NCBI GenBank assembly: GCA_027619975.1
Contig: JAQCGX010000027.1
Location: forward strand, 1 to 48,421
DNA length: 48,421 nt
Source of the DNA: Nitrospinota bacterium
GTDB taxonomy: Bacteria; Nitrospinota; Nitrospinia; Nitrospinales; VA-1
Direction of reading: 5' to 3'
Shown in pieces: positions 44,867 to 48,421 of the stretch. The translations under genes and the position numbers were made by a program. The notes under the pieces were generated by a model. It worked only from the letters and a program-made list of their open reading frames with translations. It was not told the DNA's origin and searched no databases. Numbering within the stretch: the stretch's first letter is position 1; each line of letters starts with the position of its first letter.

Positions 44867-44943
44867 AAATGTTTTCGCAGGGAAGCTCGGAAAAAAACAT
44901 CAAGAGTCACAGCAAAGCCCAGAGCTTTCCTGCTAAAACATTT
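44867..44943 (+). promoter_or_regulatory. Long hairpin in the rpsO leader
   Basis: The 22-nt arm starting AAATGTTTTCGCAGG (44867-44888) pairs with the arm starting GAGCTTTCCTGC (44922-44943), with one mismatch and one G-U pair. The loop is 33 nt. It stands between truB and rpsO, where S15 autoregulation and RNase III processing sites are known in other bacteria. No known S15-binding motif was assigned. Confidence 0.6.
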
Positions 44944-44989
44944 ATCAATCATCTTTCGGCATGACAGCCCCTTTCAGGAGAACAGCAAC

Positions 44990-45259
44990 ATGCCTTTAAA
45001 CAAGGAACAGAAAACAACAATTATTACCGATTACAAACTACATGAGACCGATACCGGATCTTCGGAAGTGCAAATCGCTCTTCTGACCAAGCGTATCACG
45101 GATCTCACGGAACATTTTAAAACCCACGGGAAAGATCATCATTCTCGAAGGGGTTTATTAAAGCTCGTCAGCCAACGGCGTAAATTGCTCGATCATCTCA
45201 ATGAAGAAGACAGTAAACGATATCAAACTATCATTGCGCAATTAGGCATCAGACGATAA
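44990..45259 (+). CDS. rpsO: 30S ribosomal protein S15
   Basis: An 89-residue S15 that binds 16S rRNA early in 30S assembly. The family core [20 protein letters not shown] and [20 protein letters not shown] are present. The ATG at 44990 has AGGAG ten bases upstream; the longer ORF from 44864 only reads through the leader hairpin. pnp follows 22 bp later. Confidence 0.96.
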   Translation: MPLNKEQKTTIITDYKLHETDTGSSEVQIALLTKRITDLTEHFKTHGKDHHSRRGLLKLVSQRRKLLDHLNEEDSKRYQTIIAQLGIRR

Positions 45260-45281
45260 CCAGAGTATTGGAGAAAAATTA

Positions 45282-47378
45282 ATGGAAAAAGTAGAAATAG
45301 AAATTGATGGAAAAAAAATAAGCCTGGAGGCCGGTGATCTGGCAAGGCAGGCCGGCGGTACAGTGATTGCCCGGCTGGGAGACACAATGGTTCTGGTAGC
45401 GGCCACCATGGCCAGCAAACCGAGAGAAGGCATCGACTTTTTTCCTCTGACGGTTGATTTCAGAGAAAAAACTTACGCCGCAGGAAAAATCCCTGGAAGT
45501 TTTTTCAAGAGAGAAGCCCGTCCGGGCGAACTGGAAACCCTCACTTGTCGATTGATTGACCGCCCTATCCGGCCCTTGTTCGATGATGGGTTTATGAATG
45601 AAACACAAGTCATCTGCATGGTCATTTCTCACGACCAGGAAAACCCCGCCGATGTCGTCGCCTTAACCGGCGCATCCGCAGCGCTTCTCATTTCAGACAT
45701 TCCCTTTAATAACCCCATAGCCGGTGCGCGTGTTGGTCGTATCGATGGGAATTTCGTGTTCAACCCAACCTACGAGGAAACCGCGAAAAGCGATCTCAAC
45801 CTGGTAATGGCGGGCACGTCGGATGGAATCGTCATGGTGGAAGCAGGCGCCAACGAATTGAGCGAAGATATCATGATGGATGCTCTTGAATTCGGGCACG
45901 AGCGGATTAAAAAAATCATCGATATTCAGAGACAATTGCATGGCCTGATCAGTAAAGAAAAAGCCAAAGTTGAAAAAGCAGAGATCTGTGAAGAACTCCA
46001 AAAGAAAGCCATCGACCTGGTTCGCGACAAACTGGTATCTGCAATGGATATTTCCGGAAAAAAAGAACGCACTGATGCGGTCAAGGACTTGCGTGCGACT
46101 CTGGAAACCGAGCTCAACCCTGAAGGCTGCGGGGACTTAAAAGGCATTCTTGGCAATCTTTTTCACGATATCGAAAAAGAGGTCGTACGGACTCTGATTC
46201 TCGACAAAAGCTATCGTGTGGATGGCCGTGGACTTTCAGATATTCGTCCCATCACCATTCAAACCGGTTATATTCCACGAGCTCACGGGTCGTCCGTATT
46301 CACCCGTGGTGAAACCCAGGCGCTCGTCAGCACCACACTCGGTACATCCGTGGATGAACAGCGAATGGACAGTCTCGAGTTTAAGGGGACGAAACGATTT
46401 CTGCTACATTACAACTTCCCCGCTTTCTGTACAGGCGAAGTCAAATTCATGGCAGGTCCCGGCAGACGGGAAATCGGGCATGGCATGTTAGCGGAACGTT
46501 CGCTGATCCCCATTTTGCCTTCCAAAGAGGATTTCCCTTACACCATTCGCATCGTTTCCGAGATTCTGGAGTCCAACGGATCTTCCTCAATGGCATCGGT
46601 CTGCGGAGGTTCCCTCTCCCTGATGGATGCAGGTGTTCCCATCAAGGCACCTGTAGCGGGAATCGCTATGGGTCTGATTAAGGAAGGCGACCGCTCCGCG
46701 ATTCTTTCCGATATCCTCGGATCAGAAGATCACCTGGGTGATATGGATTTCAAGGTTGCCGGGACAAAAGATGGAATCACCGCTTTGCAAATGGATATTA
46801 AAATCGGCGGGCTGGACAAGGAACTCATGGGCCGGGCCTTGGCACAGGCCAAGGAAGGTCGCTTGCACATATTAGGGGAAATGGATAAAGCCCTCTCGGC
46901 TTCCAGAGAAGAGATGTCGGTGTATGCACCGCGCATTGTGACCATCAAGGTTCCCAAGGATAAAATCCGCGATATCATTGGCGCAGGGGGCAAGGTGATT
47001 CGAGGAATCATCGAGAAAACCGGCGTCACTATCGATATCAACGATGACGGCATCGTATCCATCGCCTCCACCGACAAGAAGGCGTCGCAGGCGGCCATTG
47101 ATATCGTCAATAGCCTGATCCAGGAAGTTGAGGTAGGAAAAATATACCTCGGCAAGGTCAAGAAGATCGTTGATTTTGGGGCTTTTGTGGAGATTCTCCC
47201 TGGCACCGATGGCCTGGTGCACATATCTCAGATTTGCGACCGGCGAATTAAGAGCGTGACGGATGAGATTCAGGAAGGCGATGAGATCAAGGTCAAAGTG
47301 ATCGACGTCGACTCTCAGGGAAAGGTTAAGCTCAGCCGTAAGGAAGCTCTCAAAGAGGAAGCATCTGGAGTCGCTTAA
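45282..47378 (+). CDS. pnp: Polynucleotide phosphorylase
   Basis: A 698-residue 3'-5' phosphorolytic exoribonuclease of mRNA decay. Two RNase PH-like domains (about 1-215 and 310-540) flank an alpha-helical linker; the second carries the active-site segment SEDHLGDMDFKVAGTKDG. A KH domain (KDKIRDIIGAGGKVIRGI) and an S1 domain (GKVKKIVDFGAFVEILPG) complete it. Length is normal. Pairing with rpsO is the standard arrangement. Confidence 0.97.
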   Translation: MEKVEIEIDGKKISLEAGDLARQAGGTVIARLGDTMVLVAATMASKPREGIDFFPLTVDFREKTYAAGKIPGSFFKREARPGELETLTCRLIDRPIRPLFDDGFMNETQVICMVISHDQENPADVVALTGASAALLISDIPFNNPIAGARVGRIDGNFVFNPTYEETAKSDLNLVMAGTSDGIVMVEAGANELSEDIMMDALEFGHERIKKIIDIQRQLHGLISKEKAKVEKAEICEELQKKAIDLVRDKLVSAMDISGKKERTDAVKDLRATLETELNPEGCGDLKGILGNLFHDIEKEVVRTLILDKSYRVDGRGLSDIRPITIQTGYIPRAHGSSVFTRGETQALVSTTLGTSVDEQRMDSLEFKGTKRFLLHYNFPAFCTGEVKFMAGPGRREIGHGMLAERSLIPILPSKEDFPYTIRIVSEILESNGSSSMASVCGGSLSLMDAGVPIKAPVAGIAMGLIKEGDRSAILSDILGSEDHLGDMDFKVAGTKDGITALQMDIKIGGLDKELMGRALAQAKEGRLHILGEMDKALSASREEMSVYAPRIVTIKVPKDKIRDIIGAGGKVIRGIIEKTGVTIDINDDGIVSIASTDKKASQAAIDIVNSLIQEVEVGKIYLGKVKKIVDFGAFVEILPGTDGLVHISQICDRRIKSVTDEIQEGDEIKVKVIDVDSQGKVKLSRKEALKEEASGVA

Positions 47379-47423
47379 AGCTCACAGGCTTTACCGCACT
47401 CTTTCAGACACGAAATTTTAACA

Positions 47424-47463
47424 AAAATCCAATCGCCTTTTTATAAGGCGGTTGGATTTTTTT
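47424..47463. terminator. Bidirectional intrinsic terminator between pnp and surE
   Basis: ATCCAATCGCCTT (47427-47439) pairs with AAGGCGGTTGGAT (47445-47457), with one G-U pair, followed by seven T residues and preceded by an A-rich run. It ends both the pnp operon and the convergent surE gene. Confidence 0.9.
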
Positions 47464-47472
47464 GTGATTTTT

Positions 47473-48228
47473 TTAAAAAGAAATCTTCCAGTCCTTGAGT
47501 CCTTCAAGGCTCTGATAATGGGTGAGGTCAGAATGTATCGGGGTGATGGAAATATGGTTTCTTGAGACCATGACGCAATCAGTCCCTTCATCCACTTCAT
47601 TGAGCCGCATTTCTCCCGCCAACCAGTAGTAGGTGTTGTTGCGCGGGTCCACCCGTTTGTCGAAAGTTTCTATGACTCTCGACTTTCCCTGGCGGGTGAT
47701 GGCCACCCCTGCAATCTCATTTCTGGGCACTGCGGGAACGTTGATATTCAAGGAAATGCCTGTCGGCAACCCCTTTTTCAGCAATAGAGGAACAAGTTTC
47801 CGGACAAATTCTGCAGCAGGGATGAAATCGGGTTCTACAAATGTGTTGAGCGAAACCGCTATTGCCGGAATACCCATGAGCGCCGCTTCCGTGGCCGCCG
47901 AGACCGTACCGGAATAGATGGCGCACGTTCCCAGATTGCCTCCCAGATTGATTCCCGATATCACCAGCTCCGGCGGTTCATCGAGTAGAACGGTGACCGC
48001 TATTTTAATACAGTCTGCAGGTGTCCCATTGACTGCATAGCCGACGAGTTTTCCGTTTTCCGTCACTTTCCGGGTTTTCAGAGGGCTGGACAAAGTAATG
48101 GCATGCCCGACAGCGCTTTGCTCCGTCTCGGGCGCAACCACCACCACATCGGAAATTTTAGCGATTTCCGCCCTCAGGGCCTGAAGGCCTGGCGCGTTAA
48201 ACCCATCGTCGTTGGAAAGTAGGATCAT
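47473..48228 (-). CDS. surE: 5'/3'-nucleotidase SurE
   Basis: A 251-residue nucleoside monophosphate phosphatase for survival in stationary phase. The metal-binding N terminus is ILLSNDDGFNAPGL, with D7/D8; the EQSAVGHA and SGINLGGNLG segments supply the other metal ligands. ATG start. It is convergent with pnp and separated from it by a shared terminator. The upstream flank holds a small palindrome (CCCGCTAAGCGGG, 48237-48249) and then a family B repeat. Confidence 0.94.
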   Translation of the reverse strand: MILLSNDDGFNAPGLQALRAEIAKISDVVVVAPETEQSAVGHAITLSSPLKTRKVTENGKLVGYAVNGTPADCIKIAVTVLLDEPPELVISGINLGGNLGTCAIYSGTVSAATEAALMGIPAIAVSLNTFVEPDFIPAAEFVRKLVPLLLKKGLPTGISLNINVPAVPRNEIAGVAITRQGKSRVIETFDKRVDPRNNTYYWLAGEMRLNEVDEGTDCVMVSRNHISITPIHSDLTHYQSLEGLKDWKISF

Positions 48229-48268
48229 AAAAAAAACCCGCTAAGCGGGGAGAACAATTAGGGACTAA

Positions 48269-48421
48269 CAGGTTGCTGAAAAAGAGAAAAATCCGTCAGC
48301 AAGTTAAGTTTTGCAGGTTTTTGCTTTTAAGTGGCACAGCCTGGAAAGGCGGAATTAAATTCCGCACTTCCGCATTGACTTTAAGGATAGGTCGCCTGTG
48401 CTACTGGTTTTCTTAAATTAA
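48269..48421. repeat. Family B MITE-like element, inverted copy (cut by window edge)
   Basis: It starts with CAGGTTGCTGAAAAA, identical to the left terminus at 13174, and continues with AGAGAAAAATCCGTCAGC, the reverse complement of the right half of that element. The internal module (48330-48405) carries the long GGAATTAAATTCC hairpin version, as in the family A element at 1773-1870. The far terminus lies outside the window. Confidence 0.8.

Noticed and set aside
44864-44989. N-terminal extension of S15
   Set aside because: The extension reads through the leader hairpin, while the ATG at 44990 has AGGAG and matches the normal S15 start.

Overview
The window is a chromosomal segment of a Gram-negative bacterium. 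It encodes LolA, an LpxC domain, an RseP-type site-2 protease, lipoproteins and periplasmic HtrA proteases, which together require an outer membrane. The gene content (type-E-like succinate dehydrogenase/fumarate reductase, a TRAP P/T pair, YlxP and DUF1844 proteins) recalls Nitrospinota or Deltaproteobacteria-like lineages. The phylum is an inference from gene style only; there is no rRNA in the window.

Layout. 1-1.9 kb: repeat-rich accessory DNA with a DUF559 endonuclease gene embedded in palindromic repeats, then a HupE/UreJ-like membrane protein. 1.9-7.4 kb (minus): a DASS/SLC13 dicarboxylate-type transporter and an overlapping sdhA-sdhB-sdhE operon. 7.6-15 kb: a DEAD-box helicase, a C39-like protein overlapping ligA, and two HtrA proteases separated by a 184-bp MITE. 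15.5-20.2 kb (plus): DUF2065 protein, lipoprotein, Hda/DnaA-like AAA+ protein, OleC-like AMP ligase and a GT39-type glycosyltransferase. 20.2-23.5 kb (minus): PAP2 phosphatase and TRAP binding protein plus T-component. 23.5-26.1 kb: small proteins, then a scar made of a truncated alcohol dehydrogenase, a truncated PIN-domain gene and what looks like an integron attC site with a one-gene cassette.

26.3-31.3 kb: greA behind a promoter and an attenuator-like hairpin, trmB, a fusion of an NtrC-like response regulator to a complete LpxC, and a secreted ankyrin-repeat protein. 31.9-38.4 kb (plus): purN, lolA, rseP, a small unknown gene, a PEP mutase/nucleotidyltransferase fusion and proS. 38.4-47.4 kb (plus): the classical rimP-nusA-infB-ylxP-rbfA-truB-rpsO-pnp cluster, closed by a bidirectional terminator, with surE facing it.

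The most unusual items are the response regulator-LpxC fusion, which suggests signal-linked control of the committed step of lipid A synthesis; the integron-cassette remnant; the DUF559 gene bracketed by palindromes; the PEP mutase fusion without visible phosphonate partners; and two families of small inverted-repeat elements that have different termini but share the same internal hairpin module.
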